This document shows positions 52,231 to 63,936 of a stretch of 64,000 nucleotides of DNA, piece after piece. The notes under the pieces are model-generated. The model made no database searches. It was given only the letters and a program-made list of their open reading frames with translations, and was not told the DNA's origin. Source of the DNA: Strigamia acuminata (Eukaryota > Arthropoda > Chilopoda > Geophilomorpha > Linotaeniidae); the NCBI GenBank assembly GCA_949358305.1, contig OX442323.1, positions 1,114,001-1,178,000 of the forward strand, given 5' to 3'. The number at the start of each line of letters is the position of its first letter. Position 1 is the first letter of the stretch. The position numbers and the translations under genes were made by a program.

Positions 52231-55200
52231 ATGGAGAAACAGAAAAAGAAAAAAAACCAGAAGGTAGCGAGGAAGAAGTTAAAGGGAACGAAGAAATGGA
52301 ATACGACCGACAGCCAGAGATCGGATATAGATGGTCAACCGATAGATAGTCAGGTGTCGGTGTACTCGGATAGCCAGTTGGTCGACGAGATGGATATCCA
52401 GCACAGAGATGACGACGACAGCGATTCCGAAACGAGAACACAAAGAAGAAGCAACGACGAAGATGCCCGGAAAAATCGGACGAAAAAAGGCGTCAAGAAG
52501 ACGCGCGTTTTGACGAAAAAGGACGACGAGACGATAAGATCCTCGACGGAGAATGGTGCCGAGAAGGTGCAAATTTTGATGGAAGTGGGCGACAAATTGG
52601 AGAAAACCACAACCAAAAATGATGAAGCCGAGGCAACGAAAATTTTGACAAGAGAAGATGACGAGTGGGCGAATCTGAACAAAAGTCTTATTTTATTCGA
52701 GGACAACGAGGCACCCGATGCAGACAAACTACAAGAAAAACAAGAACGGTGAGTAGAAACGCAAATTGTTTGATTTGAATCGCACCGAAGAAGTTATCGC
52801 GCGGTTTACATCTATAGCGCGCGCATATAACGCGCGGCTCAAAGCGTGCGAATTGCGATCCGGTTTTTTTTTTTTTTTTGGCGCTCGATGCTAGTAACTC
52901 GCGATGATTTATTTGTTATTCTATTTAATCGTTTATTTATTTTTTTATTCCCCCCCCCCCCCCACTCGACTCGATGACGGCAGACTCACGTCGACGATGC
53001 CGAGAACAGAGGATGTAACGGTTCTAAAAACACGCGTAGATTTCTTGTACCAGCAAGAAGAGGGACGTGGGACTAAATACACACAAATTGCGGAAGAATT
53101 ACGCACCCTTAATCAAAGGTTGAGTGTAATCGAAGAAAGACTCACGACCGCCAGTACATCGCAACACATGACCGCAAGTACATCGCAACGCGTGACCACT
53201 AGTGCGTCGCAACAGGCTATTTGGTCGTCCTACGACCACCTTAAGGTAACAACGACGACAATCAATCAGCTCATTCGTTCGTTCGTTTGTTCGTTCAATC
53301 ATCTTTCTCGTTTAGGACAAACCTGTCATCGATACGAGAAATGGGGTGTGTTGGTTGTGTCCCGACTCAAACAAAGTCCCGAAGGGCCCCAAAGCCGACA
53401 TATGTAATCACTGGCGGCATATGCACAACGTTGGAAAAATCAAACCGGCCAGGGAGTTGTTGCGCAATCACGTTGGCAACTTTGAGAACTTTTGTCGGGT
53501 ATTTCCTAGCGCGTACGCGCGCGATTCGTTTGTTCGCCTTTATTTACAATGTAAGCTGCGTAGCTCGGACATAACACCGTCCGGACAACTACGTGGTCCG
53601 GACAATTTTGTCCGGGCCCGGGCCCAACCAATAAGGAGCGATGCTAGATTTACTCTTTGGTTTGGACGACTTCCCTTTCCGGATTCCGGGCAAAGCGGTG
53701 CATCCCATATAAGGAAAAAATTACCGTGTGGTTCGGACAAAAATAAAAAATGTCGATTTTCCAATGAAATAAATTAGAAAAAAAACAAAAACAAAAACAC
53801 TAAAATAAAAAAAAATAAATAAATAAAAAAAGGTGTACACACCCTACAGAACGAACATCGCCTGGACTGGACACATTTCTGGGCCCCATCCTACATCCGG
53901 GCTACATAGCTTACACTGTATTTCTTTATTTATTTGTTTGTTTATTTACTTATTTATTAATTTAATTTATTTATTTATTTATTTATTTATTTTTTTTTTT
54001 TAATTTATTTTATTTTTTTTTTTTTTCCCCTATTTTCATTGATGTGATCATCTCAATCGTTCATCTCTTCTTCAACAGGCACTGATGTTAACGAGGAAGA
54101 AGGCGGACGACTGTCCTTTATGCAACACACGATCAGAAAATATGCAATATCATTTGCGAGAGACACACAGATTCGACGTACTGCCCACATTTCTGAAGCT
54201 AAGTGGGAAGGGCACGAAGAGAGGAGGTGATACCCCTCCCCACCACAGTGGTGCTCGACAACAGCAAGGGAACGAGAAGAAGAAGAAGGGTGACGAGGTG
54301 AGGGAAAAACAATTCGGTTTATTTGTCATTGACATTTTCTCTCTCTAGGCAATCGTGGTAACACCAAAGACCATGAAGTTGTTGCGAGAAGGATACACGC
54401 AATGGGAGAAGAACGTGAGTGTCTCGCCCCAAGGACCTGCCCGGGCAACTAGACTGATCGATTGTCCGTCTGTTTGTTTGTTTGTTTGTTTTATTTCAGC
54501 AACCCATCGATTTGAATCGACAAGCTCGGGCCCTAGAGTTTTTGTTCGGGAAGACACGACCCGACGACGATGACAGTAGCGACATCGAAGACGACGAAGA
54601 CGAAGGCGAAGACGAAGACGAAGGCGAAGGCGAAGGCGATGGAAACGGTGGAAACGACGGCGGTCGCGTCGGACATGGTCGCGGCACCGCTCCTGGACGC
54701 GGGATGAAGCGCGATTGCGGTCTAATCGCTAGCATTGCGAAGAGCAAACGCGAACGTGAGGCTAAACAAATACGTGGACGCGGGCCGACTCCCACTACAA
54801 AGTCGTCGCCATCGTCGTCGTCGTCGTCGTCGCCGGACAATGACAAACCGGATCCGTTCAAGGTAAAGGAAAGGGATCCTTTCCGCTGCTCTCATTAATT
54901 TGGTGGTTCGTGTTTGACTGAAATTTCAGACAGCCTTGTATCGCGAGAAACGAGACATCACGGGAAGCAAATGCGACAGTGTTTACTGCGCGGAGTCGAC
55001 TAGTCCGCGACTGAGTTGCAAATCGTGTTCCTCTTCGGTACACGAAGAATGTGTGGGGCGGACATGGACCAACCGGAAAAGCTACACCAAGTTCTTTTGT
55101 AGCGGTTGTCGTAAAATTCGTCCCGCTCCTATCACGAAACTGCGGTGAGTGTTTTCTTTCATTTTATTCTGTAATTAACTATAATTTTTTTGACCACACC

Positions 55201-55790
55201 GTAGTCTAATTCGCTTGTTCATTATTTTACACAGGTACTCCACTTACTCGATTGAGCAAAATCTCACCAAACACTTCAACATCTGCTTCCAACACGTCGC
55301 AGACGTACTCAATGGAAAGGTTAAAAGTTGGCGGATGAACCTCTTTGACAAAGGTGCCCCGAAGCGATCGTCCATGTCGACCAACCGACACGATTTACTG
55401 ATCCAAGACGAAGAACTGGTACAGACTATAGATTTTTTATTATTTTTATATGTTTTTGTTTGTTTGTTTGTTTGTTTGTTTGTTTGTTTGTTTGTTCTTT
55501 GCTTTCGTTCGATTGAATTTTGCTCATTTACATTTCAGTGCAAACGTTTTGCTCATTCTATTATAAAGAAAATAAGGACGGAGCTGCCCATAAAAACACA
55601 GTATGCGCAGACGTGGGGACCAGACGGAATTGAAACGTTCATGACAGCGGTCGCAATTCCCGAATTTCTGACTCGATTGATCTCTAAGATCGAGGACATC
55701 GATCGGGACCACGCAGACTTTTTCCTGGCTAATGTGGATCGCCCGCGGTATTTTGTTGACGATTTGAAAGACACGCGTGCCAGTCTGTGA
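52231..55790 (+). CDS. Nine-exon zinc-finger protein with C2H2-like and PHD fingers
   Basis: Exons 52231-52748, 52984-53245, 53316-53498, 54079-54297, 54349-54414, 54500-54862, 54930-55144, 55235-55418 and 55539-55790 join in phase by GT-AG rules into 753 residues. Exon 1 is basic then acidic and low-complexity. Exon 3 has a Cys-Cys-His-His-like finger (CWLC...NHWRHMH). Exon 4 has a C2H2 finger (CPLC...YHLRETH). Exon 6 has a long acidic run and an Arg/Gly stretch. Exon 7 is a PHD-type Cys4-His-Cys3 module (CDSVYC, CKSC, HEEC, CSGC). The last two exons form a globular C-terminal part I do not recognise. PHD plus C2H2 suggests a chromatin or DNA-associated nuclear protein. The first exon may be preceded by an untranslated exon. 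AATAAA-like signal near 55848. Confidence 0.75.
55456..55495. repeat. TTTG microsatellite in an intron
   Basis: Tetranucleotide run within the last intron of the zinc-finger gene. Similar TTTG runs sit in the intron before exon 6 (about 54472-54490). Confidence 0.9.
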
Positions 55791-56908
55791 AACGGCACAG
55801 TTTGTCAGATTTTCTTTTCTATTTTTTATTTTTTATTTGCGGTTTCGAATAAACAAACACGCACCCCGTTTCGCATTGTTTTTCTTTCGTTTATTTATTT
55901 ATCCATGCGTTTAACAAAATTTTCAGCACATAAATTGTTGTTGTGTAAAATTGCACACGCACGCGCGGTTGATTATATACACGCGCGTCCGATTTCCATA
56001 CTCGCCTCTCGACCGCGCGAGCCTTGTGAAAGCCCCGTGGTTTCCCATCATCCCTCGGTTCATCCTACACGCGTTCGCACGACGACGGCGTGGCAGCGAG
56101 TAGTTGGTCAACTGCCAAGTACTTTTCCAGCGAGAAAAAGAGGAAGAAAATTGAATCAACCGGTCTATCAACCGGCCTATCCATCGAATTAAGCAGGTAT
56201 GTCGACGAGCGAGCGCCATGTTCGCGGACGGACACAGACGGGAACCACAAGCGGTGTAATTGTCACCATCTTGCTCCCACAGATATTTCGAGAGAAATAT
56301 TTGACGAAAATAGCGTGGGTAGATATTTTCACCAGTTGCATTCAAAAGCTAACATAATTTGTATTTTACTCTAAATTTAAATGAAGATTGGCATCATTTA
56401 CCATTTAAACCCGTGATGAAATTTAAAACGCATCGGTATTTCAAGGGGGAAGGGAGGATAACACGTGTGCCATTGCTTCCCCTTTAATCACGTTCCCAGC
56501 ACGTGACAACGATCACGTTCATCCGCGCTGCACACGCGCACCAACCCGCGCGCCATTTAATGACCGCGCGTTATTTGCAAACCCGAACCCCCTATTATCA
56601 GATACCCGTGTCCAACCCTTCTCGGAGGTTTGTTAAAAGATCTACTCGACCGACTCTGGTAAATCGCGAAGAAAGGTGCACCAAATGTTGTCGCAATAAT
56701 GCATATACATATCGTGGGAATATCCTGCATCCTATTTTCCCTGAAATACCAATGCAAATAGCCACCCGCGCTATTTCCACTGCAAAATTTTCTCGTTCGT
56801 CCGTACTTATTTTACTTTACTTTACTTTACTTTACTTTACTTTACTTTACTTTACTTTACTTTACTTTTTTTTTTGTTTTTTTGTTTTGTTTTCTTTTGC
56901 CTAGGTCC
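55791..56908. other. Region between zinc-finger gene and piggyBac gene
   Basis: Holds the zinc-finger gene's 3' end, several short unsupported frames and a TTTAC run (about 56812-56866) that ends in the pyrimidine tract of the piggyBac acceptor CCTAG (56900-56904). The promoter and any untranslated first exon of the piggyBac gene should lie here. Confidence 0.5.
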
Positions 56909-59229
56909 ATGACGGACGGTTTTCCAAAAACGCCCAACGACACGCGCGTATGGGCCGCCACGACGACGCGGTACCGACAGGACGTCGGATTCGACGGCGA
57001 AACACCCGGCTATCGCGGCCGATGCGTGGCTACCAGCTCGGAATTCGACTATTTCGAGGAACTCTTCGGCGAGGCGGCCCGCTTCACCGTGACGGCGACG
57101 AACCGGGCCATTCGGAGAGAGGCGAAGCAGGAGAAAGAAGTGGGAAGAACGCGAGTACAGGTGTTGGGAAAAGTTGACGCACACGTTGCACACGTCGTTC
57201 ACGGGGGTTCTCAGACGCGCTTTTGGTTGATTGTTCGTATAATATACATGTTTTTCGTTTTAGACGCGTTCGATGCAACGACCACGAGGTCCGAGAACTA
57301 GACAAAGAACGTTGGTCGCCGTGGCTTGCGGTAGTGGCGCTGGAGCACCCGGACCACAACGCAGTGTTTTGAGAGTGTGTATCACCGCGGCCGACAGAAG
57401 GGCAGCCGAGCTGGCCGCCGGGCGACAGCCCCGACTTCCGTCTCGACCGCAACACCCGCCACAACCGAGAGGGACAGCGACAAGGGCGCGCGCGCGGGTC
57501 CGCCCTCTAACGCTCGATGAGTTTTATGTATATCTAGGGATCCACGTCTTGGCCGGCTACAACAAACAACCCGAATTGCGACACTACTGGTCGAGCAGCA
57601 ACGTCGGCGATCTCGGTGCACCGGCCGTTGGGCGAGCCATGACACACAAGAGGTTTCAGGAGATTTCGCGGTACCTTCATTACGGCACGCAACCGTCCTA
57701 CCAACGGTTGCACGTTACCGGCTCTGCACGCGGCCCCGATGGCGGCAGCACAACGGCGGAAAGGGTGTCATTTTTGAAAGAACGCGAACAGGACGACCGC
57801 GCGATGAAAGTTCGCTTGTTCGCCGACCTGGTCAACAAACGCTTCCGCGCATGTCGGCAACCAAGGACGACGCTCTGCATTGACGAGTCGATGATCGCCT
57901 TCCGAGGTCGATCAAAGATAAAAGTGCGTACATTTATTTATTTATTCATCCAGTTGTCTACATTTGTTCATTCGTTCGGCAAATTTCTTCCAGGTCTTCC
58001 AACCGGCCAAACCCATCAAATGGGGATTTGAACTTTTCACGTTGTGCGAAGCGGGCACCGGCTACGTGCTGAACGACGAGGTGCACTTGGGTAAGCGCAC
58101 CAAGATGTATTTTGACCCGGACGAAGAGCCGGAACCAGAGTGAGTCAATTCATCGCCTTTTCTATTTAACCTCGGATTGCTTTACTCCAAACTTGCTAGG
58201 TATCCGGGTAGTGTCCTCGGACGCATCGTCGTATACGTGGCCAGACACTATCTCGGCATGGGGTACACTATCGCCTGCGATAATCGATTTTCGTCCGCCG
58301 TGTTATTCGAACACCTCTTCACCCGCCACAACACCATGGCCGTGGGGACGCTGCGGGCCAATTCGGCCCAGATGCCATCAGATTTTTCGACACTCAGACG
58401 ATATCAAGGCAACCGGAGAGGTAACGCATTTGCTCGGACGTGAACGCGCGTTTGATTTATTCAATTATTAATTTTTATTCTATCTATCTCTCTCATTTTT
58501 TTTTTTTTTTGTAGGCGATTTCATACAACGACAAAACGGTCGGTTGGTGCTCACTGCGTGGCGAGACACAACCACCGTGAGTTTGCTCAGTACGAACGTC
58601 GACCCACTGTCAGCGGCCGGCCGTGTCTTGCGTCGTATCGGTGGCAGGAACGTGGATATTGCATGTCCGGCGCCCGCACTGTCCTACATCGAAAATTTTC
58701 ATTGGGTAGACGTCTTGAACCGACTCGTCTCCTCATTCCACATCGGACGCCGGTCCAGTTATTGGCACCGATACTTCTTCTTTCAAAAGCTGAATCAAGG
58801 TGGGATCAAGGCCCCAATCTCTGATTATTATCATTATTGTTATCGTTACAATCTTAATCTCGACTCGTCGTTTTCCATTTATTCCCCGCAGTGTGTGTCA
58901 ACGCCCGAATCAACATGCGCGAAGTCACAGCCTCCGCGCGCGGCGATCGATCGCAATTACAATTCCGAAGGGCACTTGTCGCTCAACTCTTGGCTCGGGA
59001 GAGGACGAGGACGACGACCACGGCCTCGCGCGCGGCCCTACCTACTGGACCCGTCGTCCATCGAATGGAGCACGCGGGGAAAAGTTGTCGATGCGTGGTG
59101 TGTCGCGAGGTCCACAAAGAACGCCACGAGAGCAGTTTCTGGTGCGCTCCCTGCCGGACCCACCTATGTCGCCCACGCTACCGCAATTGTTTCCAACTCC
59201 ACGAAGCCGGCGCCGGTAGATTGCCGTGA
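56909..59229 (+). CDS. Intron-containing piggyBac-like transposase (PGBD-like)
   Basis: Six exons, 56909-57160, 57264-57923, 57994-58139, 58200-58420, 58515-58799 and 58892-59229, join in phase into 633 residues. The DDE_Tnp_1_7 domain is clear: LTLDEFYVYLGIHVLAGYNK, first Asp in CIDESMIAFRGRS, second in IACDNRFSS, third in TAWRDTTTVSLLST, and the additional Asp in FHWVDVLNRL. The C-terminal Cys/His-rich module (CRCVVC...FWCAPC...CRPRYRNC) resembles the piggyBac CRD that binds inverted repeats. All key residues are kept, so the protein could be active, or it could be a domesticated gene. No TTAA-flanked inverted repeats were found around it. AATAAA signals follow at about 59262. The five introns are unusual, since classical piggyBac transposase genes are intronless. 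Confidence 0.85.
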
Positions 59230-59339
59230 TTTTCTATGCTCTTTTGTTTGTAAAACTCAATAAATAAATAAACTTTTATGATTTCCACCAGAACATGTAA
59301 CAATTTTTTTATCTATTTATCGTGTGATAGATGCAGCGG

Positions 59340-59364
59340 TGGCGATGATGAGATGACAATAATA

Positions 59365-59429
<65 letters not shown>

Positions 59430-59430
59430 T
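59340..59430. repeat. AAT microsatellite
   Basis: Trinucleotide run between the convergent piggyBac and coiled-coil genes. Confidence 0.95.
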
Positions 59431-59496
59431 AAAATAAGAATGGGCATCAATTGACTCGTTGGTCTCGCGTCGGTTTTTGTATCGTCCGAGTCGCCC

Positions 59497-60845
59497 TCAA
59501 ATTGTTTCGGGTTTTTCTGGTTGCTCGGTTTGAATGGCTTTGTCGAAAAGATCCGGGGGACGACTCAACTTTGGACACGACCCCTAAAAACAGAGAGAAT
59601 GAAGGGGGGGGGGGGAAAAAAAAGAAAGAGAAAGAAAGAAAGAAAGATAGATACACTCACGAATCTGGCGATCAACCGCGAACTCCGTTCTTGGTTATGT
59701 CGAATTTGCCACTCCTTCCGCAACCGCTCTTTGAGACTTTCCACCAGCACTTCGAGCGCCTCTATCTTCGCCGCCCGAACCCCTAGCTCCGTTGAATTAT
59801 TTTTCAACTGCTCCGCATAACCTCCTACATACCGGGCCCACGATACTCCTTGTCCGGGTGGGTGCATCGCCCACTCCCGCTGCTGCCTCAGGTCTTCTTC
59901 GCGACACTTCTTCTGCCTCTTTAGGTCCTTTTCGCGCCACTCCTCCAACTGAATTTTTTTTTCTCGCTCCAGTTGCGCGAGACGAAATCGTAATTGATGC
60001 TCCTCGTATTCCTTATGGTATTTCAATTGTTGTCGGTATTCTTTTTGGTGCCACGCATCCAGATCTTTCATCCTCTCTGTGATCATCAATTTTTCTTTTT
60101 CCTCCAGTTGCCCTCGAAGCGATCCTATCTCTCGCTTCAACTCCCCCAACTCGTCATCCACGACTCGACGCAACCGTCGCTGCTCCTCTCGTGTTTGTTG
60201 AATTTGCGCCAATAGAAACCGCGCGCTCATTGATTCTCCATTTCCTTGCTCTTCCTCTCCAATCGCGCGTTTCCGTTTCTCTCCAATCGCGCGTTCCCGA
60301 TCCTCTCCAATCGCGCGTTCCGAATCCTCTCCAATCGCGCGTTCCAGATCTTCTGCAATCGCGCGTTTCCGATTCTCCTCAATCGCGAGTTCCCGTTCCA
60401 TCTCGACATCTTCTTCCATCGCGGGTCGCTCATCTCCTCCTCCTCCTCCCTCGCATGGTACTTCCACCTCAACCACCCCAATCTAGAGACACAGACCAGT
60501 AGATGGGTAAGTAAGTAAGTAAATGGACGAATTAATGAATCGAGGTGAACCAAGGCACGACATTACAGATTCTCACTTCGATTTCGGGTTCCTCTTTAGC
60601 ACTGCACAACGGTGCGTCGTTGACGTTGGCGGCGGCGGCGGCGACAATAGTGAGGGTGGCGTCATCGTCCCCTTCCTCGTCATCGACCTGGAAATAATTA
60701 ATCAATCAAATCAGAAAAATATGCACATACGCGCCGTACCACTCCGTTTAATAGCCCGGGTTCATAAGCATGTAAACGCGCTTACCACGATAACGGGAAT
60801 AGGTGGCCATCTTGGTCGCCTCTCTTCTTCACGCTTCGGTTCCAT
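59497..60845 (-). CDS. Four-exon coiled-coil protein, unknown
   Basis: Exons 60845-60786, 60687-60577, 60482-59661 and 59583-59497, all phase 0 with AG/GT boundaries, encode 359 residues. The first exon begins with ATG immediately after a CAG acceptor-like site. The main exon has six octapeptide repeats of type ERAIGEDS (24-bp DNA repeats, about 60245-60400), then a long Glu/Lys/Arg/Gln heptad region (RRLRRVVDDELGELKREI onward), strongly predicted by eye as coiled coil. I recognise no enzyme domain. It resembles in style, not clearly in sequence, the genes at 31.4-32.5 and 62.0-62.5 kb. Confidence 0.65.
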
Positions 60846-61076
60846 CTGAAAACGGACAATTTCGACACCGCTGAGAGAATAAAACGACGATGGTGGTGGC
60901 AACATCAATGTTGGTTTGTTGTGCCACGAGTTTCCGGTTGTTGGGAAAGTAGAATAGTTGGACCACTCGCTGTGTGACGCCGTCGAGCGAGGGGGCAGCC
61001 ACACGTGCGCGGCGAACTGAAATGTCGTGACACTACGGCGCTATGACGCGATACCTAGTGACACTAATTGCAAACA

Positions 61077-61077
<1 letters not shown>

Positions 61078-61133
<56 letters not shown>

Positions 61134-61147
61134 ACAACAAACAACAA
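61078..61147. repeat. CAA microsatellite
   Basis: AAC/CAA trinucleotide run next to the tRNA-like sequence. Confidence 0.95.
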
Positions 61148-61174
61148 CACCGATAACGGCGACCTTTTATCGTC

Positions 61175-61250
61175 GGCCCAGGTGGTCGAGTGGGTAGTCA
61201 CCCGCCTTACGGAGTCGTGGGTCGTGGGTTCGAGTCTCGACTCTCCCGAA
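61175..61250 (+). repeat. tRNA-like sequence (SINE head or tRNA relic)
   Basis: An A-box-like TGGTCGAGTGG (61183-61193) and B-box-like GGTTCGAGTC (61227-61236) are at the usual spacing for a tRNA-derived pol III promoter. The acceptor ends do not pair, so it is not a working tRNA. It may be the head of a SINE ending in the T-rich tract near 61400. Confidence 0.5.
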
Positions 61251-61499
61251 TTTTCGTTTCAGTCGATCTTCTTCATATCTACGGGATAAATATTCAAAAA
61301 AGACGATGTGTACGTGCCATTACACATACTCCCTTCCCCAGGGCCTGTGGGAGGGGGGGGAGGGGTCGAAAGATTTGATCCCTTTTATTTATTTACTTAT
61401 TTTTTTTTTTTGGTTTTATTTAATTTATTTACGTTTTAAACTACTTATTCAGTCGTCGTAACTAAACGACGAACGGATCTCTCATCTGTTTTGTTTCTC

Positions 61500-61508
61500 T
61501 ATGATATT

Positions 61509-61543
<35 letters not shown>

Positions 61544-61560
61544 TTTTTTTTTTTTTTTAA
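61500..61560. repeat. TTTA microsatellite and poly(T)
   Basis: ATTT run ending in a T tract before a possible acceptor at 61569. Confidence 0.9.
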
Positions 61561-61598
61561 ATTTTTGAAGGGTTCCACCAACGCCACATCCATCTACT

Positions 61599-61811
61599 AT
61601 GTCGTACAAGATCGGAAAACCTCCCGGAGCGGTGACGGAAGCGGATAGTCACGGTCACGCAATTAGGCGCTCGGTCACGCGCGCGATCATTGCGTTTTAT
61701 CCATTTTTTCACATCTTTTATTCAAATTTAATAAAATGTCACACTGAATCGATCGAATGCATTAGTTTAATGGACCGAACGAAAATAAAATTATACAAAC
61801 TTTTTCCATAA
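61599..61811 (+). CDS. Possible 70-residue ORF, unknown
   Basis: MSYKIGKPPGAVTEADSHGH onward. The first half looks protein-like and the second is AT-rich and doubtful. It lies after a pyrimidine tract and contains an AATAAA-like site near its end, so it may be a terminal exon of a plus-strand gene. No domain recognised. Confidence 0.25.
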   Translation: MSYKIGKPPGAVTEADSHGHAIRRSVTRAIIAFYPFFHIFYSNLIKCHTESIECISLMDRTKIKLYKLFP

Positions 61812-61830
61812 TTTGAGAAAAAGGAAAGAG

Positions 61831-61860
61831 AAAAACACACACACACACACACACACAGGT
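61831..61860. repeat. AC dinucleotide repeat
   Basis: About 11 CA units. Confidence 0.95.
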
Positions 61861-61988
61861 GCAGCGAAGTGAAACAATTGCAAAACAGACAAATAAATAA
61901 ATAAATGGACGAATGAACCGAATAAATGAATAAACTGAACAGCAAATAAAGTTTTGTTCCTTTAGGCGCACCCCCTCCCCCCCCCCCC

Positions 61989-62553
61989 CTAATACTCCAT
62001 CGAACCATCACTGTCGTTGATAGTCTTTCCGGCATCCTTTCCCCTCCCGTCGCAATCTTCTTCTCCATCGCCTTCGCTTTCCTCCTCCTCCTCTTCGATC
62101 TTCTCCAGGCGCTCTCGCCACCTCGCTTCCATATCCAACACAACTCTCTCCATTCTTGCCATCATCTCCTCGAATCCTTTTGCCACCGTCTTCTCGATCC
62201 TCCCCATCCTTTTCATCACCGCCTTCTCAATCTTGTCCGCAACTATTCTCTCCACCTTCCTGGCACCTGGTGTCCTTGGTGTCAAGAGCGACCTCTGAAA
62301 AACGAGGAAAGAGAATTAACGAATACACAAATAAATAGGTGGGCGAAAATTTTGATAGAATACTGACCCTTCTTCTTTTTGCGGGAGTGCCCGCTTTCTT
62401 CGAATCCACCGAGCGACGTTTATTAGACGCCCCGGAACAAATGATCGTCGACGGCGGCGGGGAACAACTGATCGTCGACGGCGGCGACGTATAGTCGACG
62501 CACTGCAAAATGGAGACAGGAGACGACATGGTGGATTCCATTTTTTCTTCCAT
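61989..62553 (-). CDS. Two-exon short coiled-coil protein, unknown
   Basis: Exons 62553-62368 and 62294-61989 (phase 0, donor GTCAGT, acceptor TTTTTCAG) give 163 residues from MEEKMEST. The N-terminal part is Ser/Pro-rich with an ISCSPPPST / ICSGASNK repeat and a basic KRRR end. The C-terminal part is a heptad-like helix (IEKAVMKRMGRIEKTVAKGF) ending in an acidic Glu-Ser-Asp tail. An alternative start is an exon beginning after TTTTGCAG at about 62506. No family recognised. Confidence 0.55.
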
Positions 62554-62607
62554 GAAAAAAAAAAAAAATAAAAAAAAAAAAAAAGTAATAAAGTGAAAAC
62601 AAAACAC

Positions 62608-63854
62608 GCGGGATTATGGTTTTAATGTCGGGAACCTGGAAATCGAGACGCCATTTTTGTCAACGAAACGTTATATTTTATTACGTTTCAATAACGAGAA
62701 TGGCCACTTTTGACTGACTAAAAAATTGATAAAAACGATAATTTATGACGAAAAGAAAAAGAAAGAAAAGACGCTATTCCGGTACTGGGAACCGGGAATT
62801 CCCGAAAAAAGAGAAAACGAAAACCCCGCGCGAGACGTTAAACTCAATATCGCTTGGTTTCTGTTGGCGGCGACAACAACAACGTGGGGCGGAAAAATAA
62901 AAAATGGCTACGCGCGTGGCTCGCCAAATTCCACGTGGATATGCGTTTGGGCGCGTGTTTGGACGTGCATTTAGGAGTGCGGGTGGGCGAGTTTTGTGTG
63001 TGTATGTGTATATGTGAATATGTGAAATGGTTAACTTACCTTTTAACGTTCTCACACGGTTGGTCGACAGTGAGCGAGTGTGAGCAAGTGAGTGGATGAG
63101 TCCACGCGACAGATGGCGGCAACGGCCAAACTTATTTATTTATTTATTTTATTTTATTTTATTTTATTTTTTTTTTCTTTTTCTTTTTCTTTTAATTAAT
63201 TAATTTATCAATCATTTTAATAATTCACCAATAAATATTTTTTCTTTAATTTTCACCCATTTTATTTTTCAAACACGCGCGGTTGTATACACGCGACGCT
63301 AGCGACGCGTTTAACCCGGTGTCGGAACCATTAACCACAGCGAAGCAAACGAAGCACCTCGACTCGCGCATTTACCGTAAGTAAACAATCGATTGTTTCC
63401 GGAGGGAATTTGTCCGAATTGAATCAATTCGGCAATTTATCGATCGAGGGTTTGAACAATTGTTCGATAGACGAATTTGAGGAGGAGCGAACAAACAAAC
63501 AAATAATTAGACAGACGGGCGCGATGAAGCGTAGCGAGTGTTTCTCGCCTCCGTGTTGACGGAACGCGACATACATACCAGATTTCGGCAACAACTGTGG
63601 CACAATAACTCGAAAACCAACGTCCAATCTAGCCTGACCGAACAACGCAAAACAAAACACTACAAAATCAATCAAAATAACAAACAAATAGACGGTAAAT
63701 TTAAAAATTCAAAACAGAATTTCCAATTTCAAGTTGTTAAATCATCCTCGGTGCAGTGTTATTGCCGACATCCGGTTTATATGTTCCGTCAACATGCATC
63801 CCAGCTTCGACTCAAGTTTCTTCTCCGCTTATTTCGTTCAACTTTTATTATCTT

Positions 63855-63911
<57 letters not shown>

Positions 63912-63936
63912 TTTTATTTATATTTTTGTTTCCTAG
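62608..63936. other. Intergenic region
   Basis: Contains TTTTA and TTTTC-type runs (63130-63195) and a TTTA run (63846-63906). Several short frames lack support. The last bases TTTTTGTTTCCTAG form an acceptor for the next gene. Confidence 0.5.

Noticed and set aside
60191-60518. Plus-strand ORFs of Arg/Ser/Phe-rich repeats
   Set aside because: They are the antisense of the octapeptide repeats in the minus-strand coiled-coil exon.
61175-61250. Functional tRNA gene
   Set aside because: Box A and B are present but the acceptor stem does not pair and no clear anticodon arm forms.
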